Shown: one piece after another, positions 25,789 through 36,051 of the stretch | Layout: every line of letters begins with the position of its first letter | Position numbering within the stretch: the stretch's first letter is position 1 | Assembly: GCA_013042915.1 (NCBI GenBank) | Contig: JABDPF010000048.1 | Coordinates: forward strand, 31,641 to 95,640 | Reading direction: 5' to 3' | Length of the DNA: 64,000 nt | Source: Lysobacterales bacterium | GTDB taxonomy: Bacteria; Pseudomonadota; Gammaproteobacteria; Xanthomonadales; SZUA-36 | Notes under the pieces: model-generated | What the model was told of the DNA's origin: nothing | What the model saw: only the letters and a program-made list of their open reading frames with translations | The model's database searches: none | Made by a program: the position numbers and the translations under genes

Positions 25789-27338
25789 ACCGCGGCCTTG
25801 AGGCGGTCTTCGTCGGGAAGCCGACCCTGGTGCTGCTGATGGCGGTTCATGATGCTGACCATGGCGTGGGCGGCGGCCTCCACGATGTCGGTGGAAACGC
25901 CGGTGCCCTTGTACCGGTTGGGCCCGATCGTCGCGCGCACGGTGGCGCGGCCCTGGGCGTCGGAGCCGTGGGTGACCGCGCTGACCTGGAAGCGCTCCAT
26001 GTGCAGGTCCTCTTCGAGAATGGCGCGGATCGCATTGACGATGGCGTTGACCGGGCCATCGCCCCTGCCGGTATAAATGCGCGGGGCCTGGCCGTTGTAT
26101 CGCAGCTTCAGGCTGGCCTCGGCGGACTGGTCGTCGTCCACCACCTCGGTGTGGATCGAGATCGCGTCCAGGTGCCAGGGTCCGCTCTGCTCGGTGCCCA
26201 GCACCAGGGCCTCGATGTCTTCGTCGTAAACGCTTTTCTTGCGGTCGGCCAGAGATTTGAACTTGTCGAACAGCTCATTCATGGCCTCATCTTCCATCGA
26301 GAAACCCAGTGCTTCAAGACGCTTGCGGAAGGCGTGGCGGCCGCTGTGCTTGCCCAGCACCAGGTTGTTCTCCGGCACGCCGACGCTCTCGGGCTTCATG
26401 ATCTCGTACGTCTCGGCGTGCTTCAAAATGCCGTCCTGGTGGATACCGGCTTCGTGCGCGAAGGCGTTGCGCCCCACGATGGCCTTGTTCGGCTGAACGC
26501 GTGATCCCGTTACCGCTGATACCAGGCGGCTGGCCGGGTACAGGCGGGTCGCGTCGATGCCGGTTTCCAGGCCGTAGCGGTCGTGGCGTGTTCGCAACGC
26601 CATCACCACTTCCTCCAGCGAGGCATTGCCGGCTCGTTCGCCGATGCCGTTGACGGTGCACTCCACCTGGCGTGCGCCGCCGTCGACCGCGCCCAGGCTG
26701 TTGGCCACGGCCAGGCCGAGGTCGTTGTGGTTGTGACAACTGAGGATGGCGTGGTCGGCGTTCTGCAAGTTATCCACGATGTACTTGAACATCTCGCGGG
26801 CCTCGCGCGGCGTGGTGTACCCGACGGTGTCCGGCACGTTCAGCGTTGTGGCGCCCGCGTCGATCGCCGCCTGGAAGAACTCGACCAGGTACTCGAGCTC
26901 GGTCCGGCAGGCGTCCTCGGCCGAGACCTCGATGTCGTCGAACCACTGCTTGCCGAACTCGACGGCCTCGACCATGCCGTCGATGATCTCCTGCTTGTCC
27001 ATCTTGAGCTTGAACTCACGGTGGATCGGGCTGGTCGCGATAAATGTGTGCAGACGCTTGTGCTTACAGTTTTCCAGCGAACGGGCCACGGCTTCGATGT
27101 CGCCTTGGCGGGCTCGGGCCAGGCCCGCGATGCGGGAACCCAGGCCGAGTTCGCCGATGGCCTTGACGGATTCGAAGTCGCCCGGACTGGCCGCCGGAAA
27201 GCCGGCCTCGATGACGTCGACACCGAGTTCGTCGAGAACGCGGGCCACCTGGAGCTTTTCCTGCTTGTTCATCGAACAGCCGGGAGACTGCTCGCCGTCG
27301 CGCAGGGTCGTGTCGAAAATGGTTACGTAATTGTCCAT
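25785..27338 (-). CDS. leuA: 2-isopropylmalate synthase
   Basis: A 517-aa enzyme that condenses acetyl-CoA with 2-oxoisovalerate, the committed step of leucine synthesis. It begins [20 protein letters not shown] (metal-binding DTTLRDG); [13 protein letters not shown] and the HCHNDLG-type metal motif ([14 protein letters not shown]) follow. The C-terminal leucine-feedback domain (about 395-510) is present. ATG 27338 was chosen because the frame upstream (to 27479) has no family features. A 20-base gap separates it from ilvD. Confidence 0.97.
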   Translation of the reverse strand: MDNYVTIFDTTLRDGEQSPGCSMNKQEKLQVARVLDELGVDVIEAGFPAASPGDFESVKAIGELGLGSRIAGLARARQGDIEAVARSLENCKHKRLHTFIATSPIHREFKLKMDKQEIIDGMVEAVEFGKQWFDDIEVSAEDACRTELEYLVEFFQAAIDAGATTLNVPDTVGYTTPREAREMFKYIVDNLQNADHAILSCHNHNDLGLAVANSLGAVDGGARQVECTVNGIGERAGNASLEEVVMALRTRHDRYGLETGIDATRLYPASRLVSAVTGSRVQPNKAIVGRNAFAHEAGIHQDGILKHAETYEIMKPESVGVPENNLVLGKHSGRHAFRKRLEALGFSMEDEAMNELFDKFKSLADRKKSVYDEDIEALVLGTEQSGPWHLDAISIHTEVVDDDQSAEASLKLRYNGQAPRIYTGRGDGPVNAIVNAIRAILEEDLHMERFQVSAVTHGSDAQGRATVRATIGPNRYKGTGVSTDIVEAAAHAMVSIMNRHQQHQGRLPDEDRLKAAV

Positions 27339-27358
27339 GGGGCTTGCTCCTCGGTGGA

Positions 27359-29029
27359 TCACTTGCTGTCGTCGTTCAGGTCGGGAAAGGCGGTCACGGC
27401 GCCCTGCGAGGCGGAAGATACGAGTTTTGCGTATTTTGCCAGCGCACCGGATGCATAGGCCGGGGGGCGTGCCTGCCACGAATCCCGGCGTGAGTCCAGA
27501 TCGGCGTCGGTTTCCAGCACGCGGCGATCGACATCGATGGTCACGCTGTCGCCTTCGCGCAGCAGGCCGATCGGGCCGCGCCGGGCCGCTTCGGGCGACA
27601 CGTGGCCCACCACGAAGCCGAAACTGGCGCCGCTGAAACGGCCGTCGGTGATGAGCGCCACCTCGTCGTCCAGTTTCTGGCCGGCCAGGGCGGCGGTAAC
27701 CGCCAGCATCTCGCGCATGCCGGGTCCGCCGGCCGGGCCCTCGTTACGGATCACGATCACGTCGCCGGCCTGGATCTGCCGTGCCTGAACCGCCTCGAAG
27801 GCATCTTCTTCGCAATCAAAGACACGGGCGGGGCCGGTGAAAGAAAATTCTCCGTGCCCGGCCAACTTGGCAACGCAGCCCTCGGGAGCCAGGTTGCCAT
27901 AAAGAACGCCAAAGCCCCCTCGCGCCGCCAGGGCCTTGTCGAAGTCGACGATCACGTCCTGGCCCGGCTTCTCGTCGACGTGCTCGCTTTCCTCGAACAG
28001 TGAGCGGCCGCTGACGGTCGGGGTGTCGGTAACCAGGCCCGCTCGGCGCAGCCGGTCGATCACCAGCGGGGTTCCGCCAGCCTCGAACATGTCGGGAGCC
28101 ATGTAGCGGCCGGCCGGCTTGAGGTCGCCGATGATGGGCGTTTTGCGCGAGATGGCGTCGAACTCGTCGATATCGAACGCGACGCCGGCTTCGCGCGCAA
28201 TGGCCAGCAGGTGAAGCACGGCATTGGTGGAACCGGCCGTCGCGGTGGTGACGGTGGCGGCGTTGCGCAAAGAATCGAGCGAGATCATGCCGCGGGCGCT
28301 GATGCCCTCGTTGACGAGCTCGACGGCTCGCCGGCCGGCCTTGCGCACGGCATCCGGCTTGCCCGGATGAACCGCTGGAATGTCGTTCAGACCCATCGGG
28401 GAGAGGCCCAGAACCGTCATGGCCAGCGCCATGGTATTGGCGGTAAACTGCCCGCCGCAAGCGCCCGGGCCGGGCAGGGCGTCCTTCTCGATCGCGATCA
28501 ACTCGCTTTCCGAAATCGTTCCCGCCGCATGGGCGCCGACCGCCTGGTAGACATCCTGGATCGTGATCGGGATGCCCTTGTGTTTGCCGGGCATGATGGA
28601 GCCGCCGTAAATCACCAGCCCGGGAATATCCAGCCGGGCCAGCGCCATCGCTCCGGCCGGGATGGTCTTGTCGCAACCGACCATCACGACCACGCCGTCC
28701 AGGCAATGACCGCGGGTGGCCAGTTCCACCGAATCGGTCACGACTTCGCGAGACATCAAGGAGCACTTCATGCCCTCGGTTCCCATCGCGATGCCATCGG
28801 TGACGACAATGCTGCCGAATTCCACGGGCGTGCCGCCCGCCTCGCGGATGCCTTCCTTGACGTGCTCGGCAAGGTCACGCAGGTGGATGTTGCAGGGTGT
28901 GACGTCCGACCAGGTGTTGATCACGGCGATCAGCGGCTGGGCCATTTCCTTGTCCCCCATACCGGTTGCCCTGAGCATGCAGCGCGCGCCTGCCCGCTCC
29001 GGTCCTTTCTTCATCTGGTCACTTTGCAT
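27359..29029 (-). CDS. ilvD: dihydroxy-acid dehydratase
   Basis: A 556-aa Fe-S dehydratase common to valine, isoleucine and leucine pathways. Cysteines in [11 protein letters not shown] and [15 protein letters not shown] are in the expected cluster positions, and [19 protein letters not shown] near the C-terminus is characteristic. Length is that of the ~560-aa subgroup. First structural gene of the operon; its expression is probably set by the leader region 29074-29314. Confidence 0.96.
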   Translation of the reverse strand: MQSDQMKKGPERAGARCMLRATGMGDKEMAQPLIAVINTWSDVTPCNIHLRDLAEHVKEGIREAGGTPVEFGSIVVTDGIAMGTEGMKCSLMSREVVTDSVELATRGHCLDGVVVMVGCDKTIPAGAMALARLDIPGLVIYGGSIMPGKHKGIPITIQDVYQAVGAHAAGTISESELIAIEKDALPGPGACGGQFTANTMALAMTVLGLSPMGLNDIPAVHPGKPDAVRKAGRRAVELVNEGISARGMISLDSLRNAATVTTATAGSTNAVLHLLAIAREAGVAFDIDEFDAISRKTPIIGDLKPAGRYMAPDMFEAGGTPLVIDRLRRAGLVTDTPTVSGRSLFEESEHVDEKPGQDVIVDFDKALAARGGFGVLYGNLAPEGCVAKLAGHGEFSFTGPARVFDCEEDAFEAVQARQIQAGDVIVIRNEGPAGGPGMREMLAVTAALAGQKLDDEVALITDGRFSGASFGFVVGHVSPEAARRGPIGLLREGDSVTIDVDRRVLETDADLDSRRDSWQARPPAYASGALAKYAKLVSSASQGAVTAFPDLNDDSK

Positions 29030-29073
29030 CTTTTAATCCCGTGTCTCGCCTGTGTTTCGTTTCCTGATTGTTC

Positions 29074-29105
29074 AAAAAAAAACCCGCAATGTCGGTTGCG
29101 GGTTT
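29074..29105 (-). terminator. attenuator terminator upstream of ilvD
   Basis: On the minus strand AAACCCGCAA, six bases, TTGCGGGTTT forms a ten-pair stem that runs directly into a stretch of nine T. It lies between the leader peptide stop (29130) and ilvD (29029). The 5' arm ACCCGC is also complementary to GCGGGT (29139-29144) inside the end of the leader frame, so an alternative antiterminator can form. Confidence 0.88.
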
Positions 29106-29129
29106 CCATGAATGCTGTGCTTTTCTGCC

Positions 29130-29276
29130 TCAGCCTGGACCCGCCCCGTCAATAAGAATAAGAAGCGCGATTGAAGCGCTGGTAAGGAGGCCCATAAAGA
29201 GATTGCGAGCGCGCAGCCCGGCAAGTGCCGAAAAAGCTTTGGCCGCAAGGGGTGTATTTGATTTGTGCGCGTGCAT
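29130..29276 (-). CDS. Leu/Ile-rich leader peptide of the ilv-leu operon
   Basis: A 48-codon frame (ATG 29276) ending ...MGLLTSASIALLILIDGAGPG. From Met28 on, eight of 21 residues are Leu or Ile, with a run LLILI at residues 38-42, and the stop lies just before the attenuator stem. Translation could also begin at the internal ATG at 29195, giving 21 residues; neither start has a clear Shine-Dalgarno. With the promoter at 29285-29314 the first ATG would be within a few bases of the mRNA 5' end (leaderless). Composition and position fit ilvL/leuL-type attenuation leaders. Confidence 0.7.
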   Translation of the reverse strand: MHAHKSNTPLAAKAFSALAGLRARNLFMGLLTSASIALLILIDGAGPG

Positions 29277-29284
29277 AGCGCCGG

Positions 29285-29314
29285 ATAAAACCACAGGGCT
29301 CGCGACAGTGTCAA
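29285..29314 (-). promoter_or_regulatory. sigma70-like promoter of the ilv-leu operon
   Basis: On the minus strand a perfect TTGACA (29309-29314) and TTTTAT (29285-29290) are 18 bases apart. This is the best promoter match seen in the window and lies directly upstream of the leader peptide. Confidence 0.65.
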
Positions 29315-29543
29315 CCGTTTTCTTGTGCGACCCACCCGTAAAGCTTAACAACAGCTTAGAAAAACCTTAAAATATAATGACTTGCGAAATGCGAAGTATC
29401 CTCTCCATGACCTTGGTCAATGCTGCTGGAAGCATAAAACTCTTAGACTTTCCTCATGCCACCCGCGCCGCGTGCAGCGGCTCAGGGTGACGCCGTAGCG
29501 AGAGAGAATTCCTGACCTGCCGGCCAGGGTTCTGTATGGGGAA

Positions 29544-30212
29544 ATGTTCCGGTTCAAACCTTTATGCCTGCTGTTCATCTGTTTTCTGGCTAACCAGCCC
29601 GACCCGCTAATGGCCGAAAGCTGGTTCAATGAGTTGCTGGTAAAACGGGCGCCCGCCTATACCCAGGAGGGCGCCGAGGCGTGCCTTGCCTGCCATGCCG
29701 GCGAAAAAATGCGCGCAGTCGGGCGAAGCGCGCACGGCGATCCGGACAATCCATTGACGCCGTTTGCCCTCCATGAATGCGAATCCTGCCACGGTCGCGG
29801 CAGCATCCATATTTCCCGTGCACACGGCGGAAAGGGCTATCCGCCCTTGACCATATTCGGTTACACGCGGGGCGCGGCTCCTCGTGATGAGCAGGTCGAG
29901 GCCTGCCTTGATTGCCACGCCGATGAGTCAAGTGGCATCGATGCTGTCCCCTTCGAGGGCACGTTGCACGACAAGTGGATCATCAATTGCTCATCCTGCC
30001 ACCGGGTGCACGCTGAGAATGACCCGGTGATGACCCGGCGCAACCAGGCGGAGATTTGCTTCGCCTGTCATTCCAGCAAGAAGGAAGAGCATCCAAAAGT
30101 CGGCAAACGGGTTCCCGATTTCGATCGAATGGGCTGCGCCGGCTGTCACCGTGTGCATCGGTTGCCGAAGCCCGAAAAAAATGTAGTGCAAGGTCAGGAC
30201 GCCACGCCGTGA
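29544..30212 (+). CDS. hexaheme c-type cytochrome
   Basis: A 222-aa exported multiheme protein. Signal peptide to about residue 24 (PLMA/ES). Six CxxCH heme sites: CLACH 47-51, CESCH 79-83, CLDCH 121-125, CSSCH 149-153, CFACH 172-176 and CAGCH 198-202. Spacing and the phrase INCSSCHRVHAENDP resemble DmsE/MtrA-type and cytochrome c3-like families. It should be periplasmic and pass electrons. The stop overlaps the GTG start of nqrA by four bases (GTGA), so it is translationally coupled to Na+-NQR, an unusual neighbour. A TATAAT at 29373-29378 may be part of its promoter. Confidence 0.88.
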   Translation: MFRFKPLCLLFICFLANQPDPLMAESWFNELLVKRAPAYTQEGAEACLACHAGEKMRAVGRSAHGDPDNPLTPFALHECESCHGRGSIHISRAHGGKGYPPLTIFGYTRGAAPRDEQVEACLDCHADESSGIDAVPFEGTLHDKWIINCSSCHRVHAENDPVMTRRNQAEICFACHSSKKEEHPKVGKRVPDFDRMGCAGCHRVHRLPKPEKNVVQGQDATP

Positions 30213-31570
30213 TCGACACGATCCGAATCAAACAGGGTTTGAACATTCCGGTCGTCGGTTGTCCCGAGCAAGCGATCCATGATGGCCCTCCGATCCGTCA
30301 CGTCGCCCTTTGCGGGCCGGATTACCAGGGCTTGCGACCACGAATGATGGTCCAGGAAGGCGACCGGGTCTCGTGTGGCCAGCCAATGTTCGTACACAAA
30401 CACCATCCGGGTGTGCCCTATTGCGCGCCCGGTGCCGGGGAGGTCATCGCTATCCACCGTGGGGCTCGACGGGCGCTTCACTCGGTCGTGCTCCGGCTCG
30501 AAGACGAAGAATGTGGAAAACGGTTGTACCAACCGATGACCCACACTCGTATTCGCCGTTTGGAACGAGTCGAGGCAGCCGGGCGCCTTCGGGAGGCCGG
30601 TTTGTGGACCGCGTTTCGAACCCGGCCCTTCAGTGCCGTTCCTGCGGCCAACAGCGTGCCGCGCGCGATTTTCGTCACCGCCATCGACACCCGGCCTCTG
30701 GCGCCGGACCCCTGCGTGGTCACGGCCGGCCAGACCGAAGCGTTTGCAGACGGACTGAGTGTGCTGATGTCCCTGACGCCCGGATCGGTTTACCTGTGTA
30801 CCGCGCCCGAGTGGGAATGGTCCGCGCCCGGGGACAGGCGGATCAGGCATGTCCGGTTCGAAGGGCCGCATCCGGCGGGACTGCCCGGAACGCACATCCA
30901 TTACCTGGATCCCGTGGGTGCAGGTCGACAGGTCTGGCACGTGGGTTACCAGGACGTCATCGCCATCGGACGGCTGTTCAGCGAGGGTGTACTCGACTTC
31001 AGCCGGGTCGTGGCCCTGGGCGGCAGTGGAATCCATCAGCCGCGCCTGGTGCGGTCGCGGCTGGGCGCATCGATTCCCGAACTTGTCGGCCGATACATGC
31101 AGGACGAGGACGGCAGCCGCTTCATTTCCGGCTCGGTACTCGGTGGACGAGCGGCACACGCCGGGCTGGCCTATCTCGGGCGATACCACGAGCAGGTCAC
31201 GGTGATACCCGAGGGCGGGGATCGCCACCTGTTCGGCTGGACCGGCATTTTCCCGTGGCGGTACAGCGCGACGCGCACTTTTCTGCGGCGCCTGGGGCAG
31301 CGCAGGAAATACAACCTCACGACCGCGCAGAACGGGCGCTACAGCGGGATGATTCCGACCCGCGCGTTTGAAAAAGTGATGCCCCTGGACATCCTGCCGT
31401 CCCCCCTGTTCCGCGCGCTGCTCGTGCAAGACACGGACACGGCGCAGGCGCTGGGCTGCCTGGAACTGGACGAAGAAGACTTGGCGCTATGCGCTTTCGT
31501 ATGCCCGGCCAAGATCGATTACGGCCTGGCGTTGCGTACCAACCTGCAACGTCTTGAAAAGGAAGGCTGA
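30209..31570 (+). CDS. nqrA: Na+-translocating NADH:quinone reductase subunit A
   Basis: A 453-aa cytoplasmic-side subunit. With the GTG start at 30209 it opens VIDTIRIKQGLNIPVVGCPEQAIHDGP, the normal NqrA N-terminus (IKIKKGLDLPIxGxPxQ). The LRPRMMVQEGDRVSCGQPMFVHK segment and the C-terminal cysteine-containing AFVCPAKIDYG are also typical. A much longer open frame upstream (from 30056) overlaps the cytochrome and is not coding. The stop TGA shares one base with the nqrB ATG. Confidence 0.95.
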   Translation: MIDTIRIKQGLNIPVVGCPEQAIHDGPPIRHVALCGPDYQGLRPRMMVQEGDRVSCGQPMFVHKHHPGVPYCAPGAGEVIAIHRGARRALHSVVLRLEDEECGKRLYQPMTHTRIRRLERVEAAGRLREAGLWTAFRTRPFSAVPAANSVPRAIFVTAIDTRPLAPDPCVVTAGQTEAFADGLSVLMSLTPGSVYLCTAPEWEWSAPGDRRIRHVRFEGPHPAGLPGTHIHYLDPVGAGRQVWHVGYQDVIAIGRLFSEGVLDFSRVVALGGSGIHQPRLVRSRLGASIPELVGRYMQDEDGSRFISGSVLGGRAAHAGLAYLGRYHEQVTVIPEGGDRHLFGWTGIFPWRYSATRTFLRRLGQRRKYNLTTAQNGRYSGMIPTRAFEKVMPLDILPSPLFRALLVQDTDTAQALGCLELDEEDLALCAFVCPAKIDYGLALRTNLQRLEKEG

Positions 31571-32751
31571 TGAACGCCTTCCTGACGTCCCTGAGAACGC
31601 TGCTTGATCGTTTCGTATGGTCTTCCCACAACGTGACGCGCGTGGCGCCGCATGTGCGGGATGCCAACAACGTGCAACGCATGTGGAACTACTTCGTGAT
31701 TGCCACGCTTCCGGCATGGCTGATCGGCCTGTGGAGCCTGGGTCACCAGACAAACGTGGCACTGTTCGACCTGCACCTCGAGAACCCTACCGGCTGGCGC
31801 GCGGCGTTCCTGGCCTGGTCAGGTATCGGCTTCAGCCCCTATGATTTCGGCGCCTGTTTCGTGCAGGGCCTGCTGTTTTTCCTGCCGGCATTCCTGACCG
31901 CCTTGCTGGTCGGCGCCCTCTGGGAGTCCCTGTTCGCCACGATGCGCAAGCGGCCGGTCGACGAGGGTTTGCTGGCCACGGCCTGGTTGTTCGCGATGAT
32001 CCTGCCCGCCACCGTGTCGATGTACCAGGTGGCGCTGGGCATGAGTTTCGGCATGGTGGTGGGTAAGCTGATCTACGGCGGGTCCGGTCGGTACCTGGTG
32101 AACCCGGCCTTGCTGGCATTGACCTTCCTGGTGTTTTCCTATCCGCACATGCTGTTTTCCGAAGGCGTGTGGGTTCCGGTTGCGAACTACGACCAGCCCA
32201 CCGTGCTCGAGTTGATCACCGACGAGGGTGGGCTGACGGTGGCGTCCGCGGTTGACTACTCTTACTGGCACCTGTTTTTCGGAGACCGGCCCGGTTCGAT
32301 GGGTGCGGTGTCCGCCTTTGGCGCGATCCTGGGCGCGCTGTTCCTTATCTGGACGGGGATGGCTTCCTGGCGCGTCATGCTGGGTGCGCTGATCGGGTTG
32401 GTGCTGGTGACGCTGATCTGCAATACCGCGGCGCCGAACCATCCACTGTTCTCGCTGCCCTGGCATTGGCAATTCATACTGGGCGGCTTCGTGTTCGGGG
32501 CCGTCTTTCTTGCCACCGACCCGGTGGCCGGGCCGATGACCGACCCCGGAAGATGGGGTTTCGGCTTACTGGTCGGCGGACTGACCGTGCTGATCCGTGT
32601 CGGCAATCCCTCGCACTACGAGGGCGTCATTTTCGCGATCCTGCTGGCCAGCATGTTCTCGCCACTGATCGACAACGTGGTGACCGCGCTCAATATCCGA
32701 CGCCGGCGCGCGCGGTTGCAGGGGGCGGACGGGGGGGCGGCGGATGGCTAG
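31570..32751 (+). CDS. nqrB: Na+-translocating NADH:quinone reductase subunit B
   Basis: A 393-aa membrane subunit with about ten helices (VALGMSFGMVVGKLIYGGSG, GGFVFGAVFLATDPVAGPMT). In NqrB of Vibrio, an FMN is attached by a phosphodiester bond to a threonine in the motif D-x-x-SGAT. Here the aligned segment reads ANYDQPTVLEL: Thr211 is present but the Asp and Ser-Gly-Ala before it are replaced. The protein otherwise aligns well and the gene is intact, so either flavinylation uses a different recognition or the FMN in NqrB is absent. Overlaps nqrC by eight bases. Confidence 0.93.
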   Translation: MNAFLTSLRTLLDRFVWSSHNVTRVAPHVRDANNVQRMWNYFVIATLPAWLIGLWSLGHQTNVALFDLHLENPTGWRAAFLAWSGIGFSPYDFGACFVQGLLFFLPAFLTALLVGALWESLFATMRKRPVDEGLLATAWLFAMILPATVSMYQVALGMSFGMVVGKLIYGGSGRYLVNPALLALTFLVFSYPHMLFSEGVWVPVANYDQPTVLELITDEGGLTVASAVDYSYWHLFFGDRPGSMGAVSAFGAILGALFLIWTGMASWRVMLGALIGLVLVTLICNTAAPNHPLFSLPWHWQFILGGFVFGAVFLATDPVAGPMTDPGRWGFGLLVGGLTVLIRVGNPSHYEGVIFAILLASMFSPLIDNVVTALNIRRRRARLQGADGGAADG

Positions 32752-33550
32752 AGAGGGCCCCATCAAGGCTGTTGTCGTGGTCCTGTTGACCGCCCTGGTC
32801 TGTTCCTCGCTGGTGTCCGGCGCGGTTGTGCTGCTGCGCCCGATACAGCTCAACAACCAGCTGCTCGATCGCAGCCGCAACATCATGGCCCTGACCGGGC
32901 TGCTGCCGGCTGACCGGATGGTCAAAGACGACGAAATGCTGGTGCTCTTCAAGAGCCTCGATGCCCGGGTCGTGAACGTCGACACCGGGCAATTCACCAC
33001 CGAACTCGACCCCGATACCTTCGATATGCGGCGTGCGGCGAATGACGCGGAACTCAGCACGGCCGTTCCAGCCAGCGAGGACCCCGCGAAGCTGGGGCGA
33101 CGCAGTCGTTATGCCCCGGTCTACCTCGTGTGGGATGGCCAGGAACTCGATCGGCTGATCCTGCCGGTTCGTGGGGCCGGTATGTGGTCGATGCTTTACG
33201 GCTACATTGCGTTGCAGCCGGATTTCACGACCATCGCCGGCATGACGTTTTACGAACAGAACGAAACCCCCGGCCTGGGTGACCAGATCGCGCAGCCTCG
33301 CTGGCTGTCGCAATGGTCCGGCAAGCAGTTGCTGGACGACCAGGGAACGCCACGATTTCATGTCAGCGAGGGAAAGGTCGAGCCCGGTGCGGTTCATGCG
33401 CCGTTCCAGGTAGACGGCCTGACCGGCGCGACCGTCACCGGCAATGCGGTCACGAACCTGGTGCATTACTGGTTTGGCCCGCACGGTTACCAGTCGCTGC
33501 TCCAGCACCTGGAAGCGCAGCCGCCGAGGCGGGGGGAGGATGAGTCCTGA
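32744..33550 (+). CDS. nqrC: Na+-translocating NADH:quinone reductase subunit C
   Basis: A 268-aa subunit with one N-terminal membrane helix (AVVVVLLTALVCSSLVSGAVV) and a periplasmic FMN-binding domain. The flavinylation motif VDGLTGATVTGNAV is intact with Thr230 as the likely FMN attachment residue (via ApbE in known systems; no apbE lies in the window). The stop shares a base with the ATG of nqrD. Confidence 0.95.
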   Translation: MAREGPIKAVVVVLLTALVCSSLVSGAVVLLRPIQLNNQLLDRSRNIMALTGLLPADRMVKDDEMLVLFKSLDARVVNVDTGQFTTELDPDTFDMRRAANDAELSTAVPASEDPAKLGRRSRYAPVYLVWDGQELDRLILPVRGAGMWSMLYGYIALQPDFTTIAGMTFYEQNETPGLGDQIAQPRWLSQWSGKQLLDDQGTPRFHVSEGKVEPGAVHAPFQVDGLTGATVTGNAVTNLVHYWFGPHGYQSLLQHLEAQPPRRGEDES

Positions 33551-34209
33551 TGGCACTGAACCGTTCGCTGACCGCACCGCTGATCGACAAGAACCCGATT
33601 ACCCTGCACGTGCTCGGCATTTGCTCAGCCCTGGCGATCACCAACTCGTTGATGTCGTCGCTGGTCATGAGTGTGGCGCTCACGATCGTGCTGATCTTCT
33701 CGAACATGGCCATCAGCCTCGTTCGGCATCACCTTCCTTCCAGTGTGCGCCTGATCGTGCAGATTACGATCATCGCCTCGGCCGTCACCGTCATCGACCA
33801 GTTCCTCAAGGCCTACATGCCGGATGCCGCGCGCACCCTCAGTGTTTACGTGGCGCTGATCGTGACCAACTGCATTGTGCTGGGCCGCGCCGAGGCCTGC
33901 GCAATGAGCAACGACGTGAAAACCAGTATTCTCGACGCCCTGGGTAACGGCTTCGGCTACAGCCTGGTGCTGATCGTCGTGGCGACCATCCGGGAATTGT
34001 TGGGGGCGGGCACCCTGCTCGGTTATCAGCTGTTCGAGTTGGCCCAGAACGGGGGATGGTTCCAGGAAAACCAGCTGTTCCTGCTGGCGCCCAGCGCGTT
34101 TTTCATCATCGGATTCCTGATCTGGCTGATCCGCACCTTCAAGACCGAGCAAAACGAGCAGCCTGACTTCAGGCCGATGGCCCTGCCCACGGGGGAGAAA
34201 CGGCCATGA
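33550..34209 (+). CDS. nqrD: Na+-translocating NADH:quinone reductase subunit D
   Basis: A 219-aa six-helix membrane protein of the NqrD/RnfE family. The two conserved half-membrane cysteine segments are visible ([16 protein letters not shown] and [17 protein letters not shown]); in the structure of NQR, NqrD and NqrE cysteines hold an Fe-S centre inside the membrane. Overlaps nqrE by four bases. Confidence 0.95.
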   Translation: MALNRSLTAPLIDKNPITLHVLGICSALAITNSLMSSLVMSVALTIVLIFSNMAISLVRHHLPSSVRLIVQITIIASAVTVIDQFLKAYMPDAARTLSVYVALIVTNCIVLGRAEACAMSNDVKTSILDALGNGFGYSLVLIVVATIRELLGAGTLLGYQLFELAQNGGWFQENQLFLLAPSAFFIIGFLIWLIRTFKTEQNEQPDFRPMALPTGEKRP

Positions 34210-34814
34210 GCGAGTTCTTCGACGTTTTCCTGCGCTCCGTATTCATCGAGAACCTCGCGCTGGCCTACTTCCTGGGCATGTGTACCTTCCTGGCGGTGTC
34301 CAAGCAGGTCAAGACCACGCTGGGCCTGGGCGTCGCGGTCATCGTGGTCGAAACCCTGAGCGTGCCGATCAACAACCTGATCTACAACCACCTGCTGCGG
34401 CAAGGCGCCCTGGACTGGGCCGGCCTTGCCGAGCTGGATTTCGCTTTCCTGGGCCTGCTCACGCAAATTGCCGTGATCGCCGCGATGATCCAGTTGCTCG
34501 AAATCATCCTCGATCGCTTTTTCCCGGCGCTTTATGAAACCCTGGGGATTTTCCTGCCGTTGCTGACGGTAAACTGCGCCATCCTCGGTGCCTCGCTGTT
34601 CATGGTCCAGCGCGATTACGGCTTCGTGGAGAGCGTTGCCTATGGCTTGGGGGCCGGCGTGGGTTGGGCCCTGGCGATAATCGCGCTGGCCGGGTTACGT
34701 GAAAAAATGCGTTACAGCGATATCCCGGACGGCCTGCAGGGACTTGGGATCACGTTCGTCACGACGGGGCTGCTGTCGCTGGCGTTCATGGGCATCTCCG
34801 GGATCATCTGGTAG
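34206..34814 (+). CDS. nqrE: Na+-translocating NADH:quinone reductase subunit E
   Basis: A 202-aa six-helix membrane protein, homologous to RnfA, with [17 protein letters not shown] and [20 protein letters not shown] carrying the conserved cysteines that pair with those of NqrD. Nine bases separate it from nqrF. Confidence 0.96.
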   Translation: MSEFFDVFLRSVFIENLALAYFLGMCTFLAVSKQVKTTLGLGVAVIVVETLSVPINNLIYNHLLRQGALDWAGLAELDFAFLGLLTQIAVIAAMIQLLEIILDRFFPALYETLGIFLPLLTVNCAILGASLFMVQRDYGFVESVAYGLGAGVGWALAIIALAGLREKMRYSDIPDGLQGLGITFVTTGLLSLAFMGISGIIW

Positions 34815-34823
34815 GGGCGCGCC

Positions 34824-36047
34824 ATGCTGGAAATCATCTACGGCATCCTCCTGTTCACCCTCATCATGTTGGTGCTGGTGGTTTTGATCCTTTGGATCCG
34901 GGCCTGGCTGGTGCCGGAAGGCGACGTTGTAGTGCGGATCAACGGCGAACGGGAATTGACCATTCCCACCGGCGGCCGGCTGCTGGGAACCCTGGGCGAT
35001 GCCGGCATTCTCGTTCCTTCAGCCTGCGGCGGCGGCGGTACCTGCGGCCAATGTCGCGTAAAGGTATTCGAAGGTGGAGGTTCGCTGTTGCCCACGGAGT
35101 CGTCGCTGATCAGCAAGCGCGAGGCCGCCGCCGGCGAGCGCCTGGCCTGCCAGGTCGCCGTCAACCAGGACATGGAGATCCAGGTCCCCGAAGACGTATT
35201 CGGCGTGCGCAAGTGGACCTGCACCGTGCGTTCCAACGACAACGTCGCCACGTTCATCAAGGAACTGGTGCTCGAACTTCCGGACGGAGAAACCCTGGAC
35301 TTCAAAGCCGGCGGCTACATCCAGATCGAATGCCCGCCTCACGAACTGTCGTATTGCGAATTCGACATTGCCGAAGAATTCCGCGAGGACTGGGAGCGTT
35401 TTCGCCTGTTCGAGCTCACATCGGTGGTCACCGAGCCAACGACCCGGGCCTACTCGATGGCGAGTTACCCGGAAGAAAAAGACATCATCATGCTCAACGT
35501 GCGTATCGCGACGCCGCCGGCGGAGGGGCATGGAAACATTCCGCCGGGCATCATGTCCTCGTTCATCTTCAATCTGAAACCGGGCGATACGGTCGAGGTC
35601 TCGGGCCCTTACGGCGAATTCCTTGCCCGCGAGACCAGTAACGAGATGGTGTTCATCGGCGGTGGCGCCGGCATGGCGCCGATGCGCTCGCACATTTTCG
35701 ACCAGCTCAAACGCCTGAAAAGCGATCGGCAAATCTCGTTCTGGTACGGTGCGCGCAGCTTGCGCGAAGCCTTTTACGTGGAGGAATTCGACGAACTCGA
35801 GCGGCAGTTTTCCAATTTCTCCTGGCACCTGGCCTTGTCCGATCCCCTTCCGGAGGACAACTGGATGGGCCTGGAGGGGTTCATTCACACGGTGCTGTCA
35901 GAGCACTATCTAAAGGACCACCCCGCGCCGGAGGACTGTGAATACTACATGTGTGGCCCGCCGATGATGATCTCGGCCGTCAACCGCATGCTCGACGACC
36001 TGGGCGTTGAAGAGGAAAATATCCTTTTCGACGATTTTGGAAACTGA
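34824..36047 (+). CDS. nqrF: Na+-translocating NADH:quinone reductase subunit F
   Basis: A 407-aa NADH-oxidising subunit. N-terminal membrane helix; a [2Fe-2S] ferredoxin domain with Cys68, Cys74 and Cys77 ([12 protein letters not shown]) and Cys109 (LACQ). The FAD-binding motif is [10 protein letters not shown], and the NADH-binding [14 protein letters not shown] and CGPPMM motifs follow. It passes electrons from NADH through FAD and Fe-S into the complex. nqrM follows after four bases. Confidence 0.97.
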   Translation: MLEIIYGILLFTLIMLVLVVLILWIRAWLVPEGDVVVRINGERELTIPTGGRLLGTLGDAGILVPSACGGGGTCGQCRVKVFEGGGSLLPTESSLISKREAAAGERLACQVAVNQDMEIQVPEDVFGVRKWTCTVRSNDNVATFIKELVLELPDGETLDFKAGGYIQIECPPHELSYCEFDIAEEFREDWERFRLFELTSVVTEPTTRAYSMASYPEEKDIIMLNVRIATPPAEGHGNIPPGIMSSFIFNLKPGDTVEVSGPYGEFLARETSNEMVFIGGGAGMAPMRSHIFDQLKRLKSDRQISFWYGARSLREAFYVEEFDELERQFSNFSWHLALSDPLPEDNWMGLEGFIHTVLSEHYLKDHPAPEDCEYYMCGPPMMISAVNRMLDDLGVEEENILFDDFGN

Positions 36048-36051
36048 TGCG

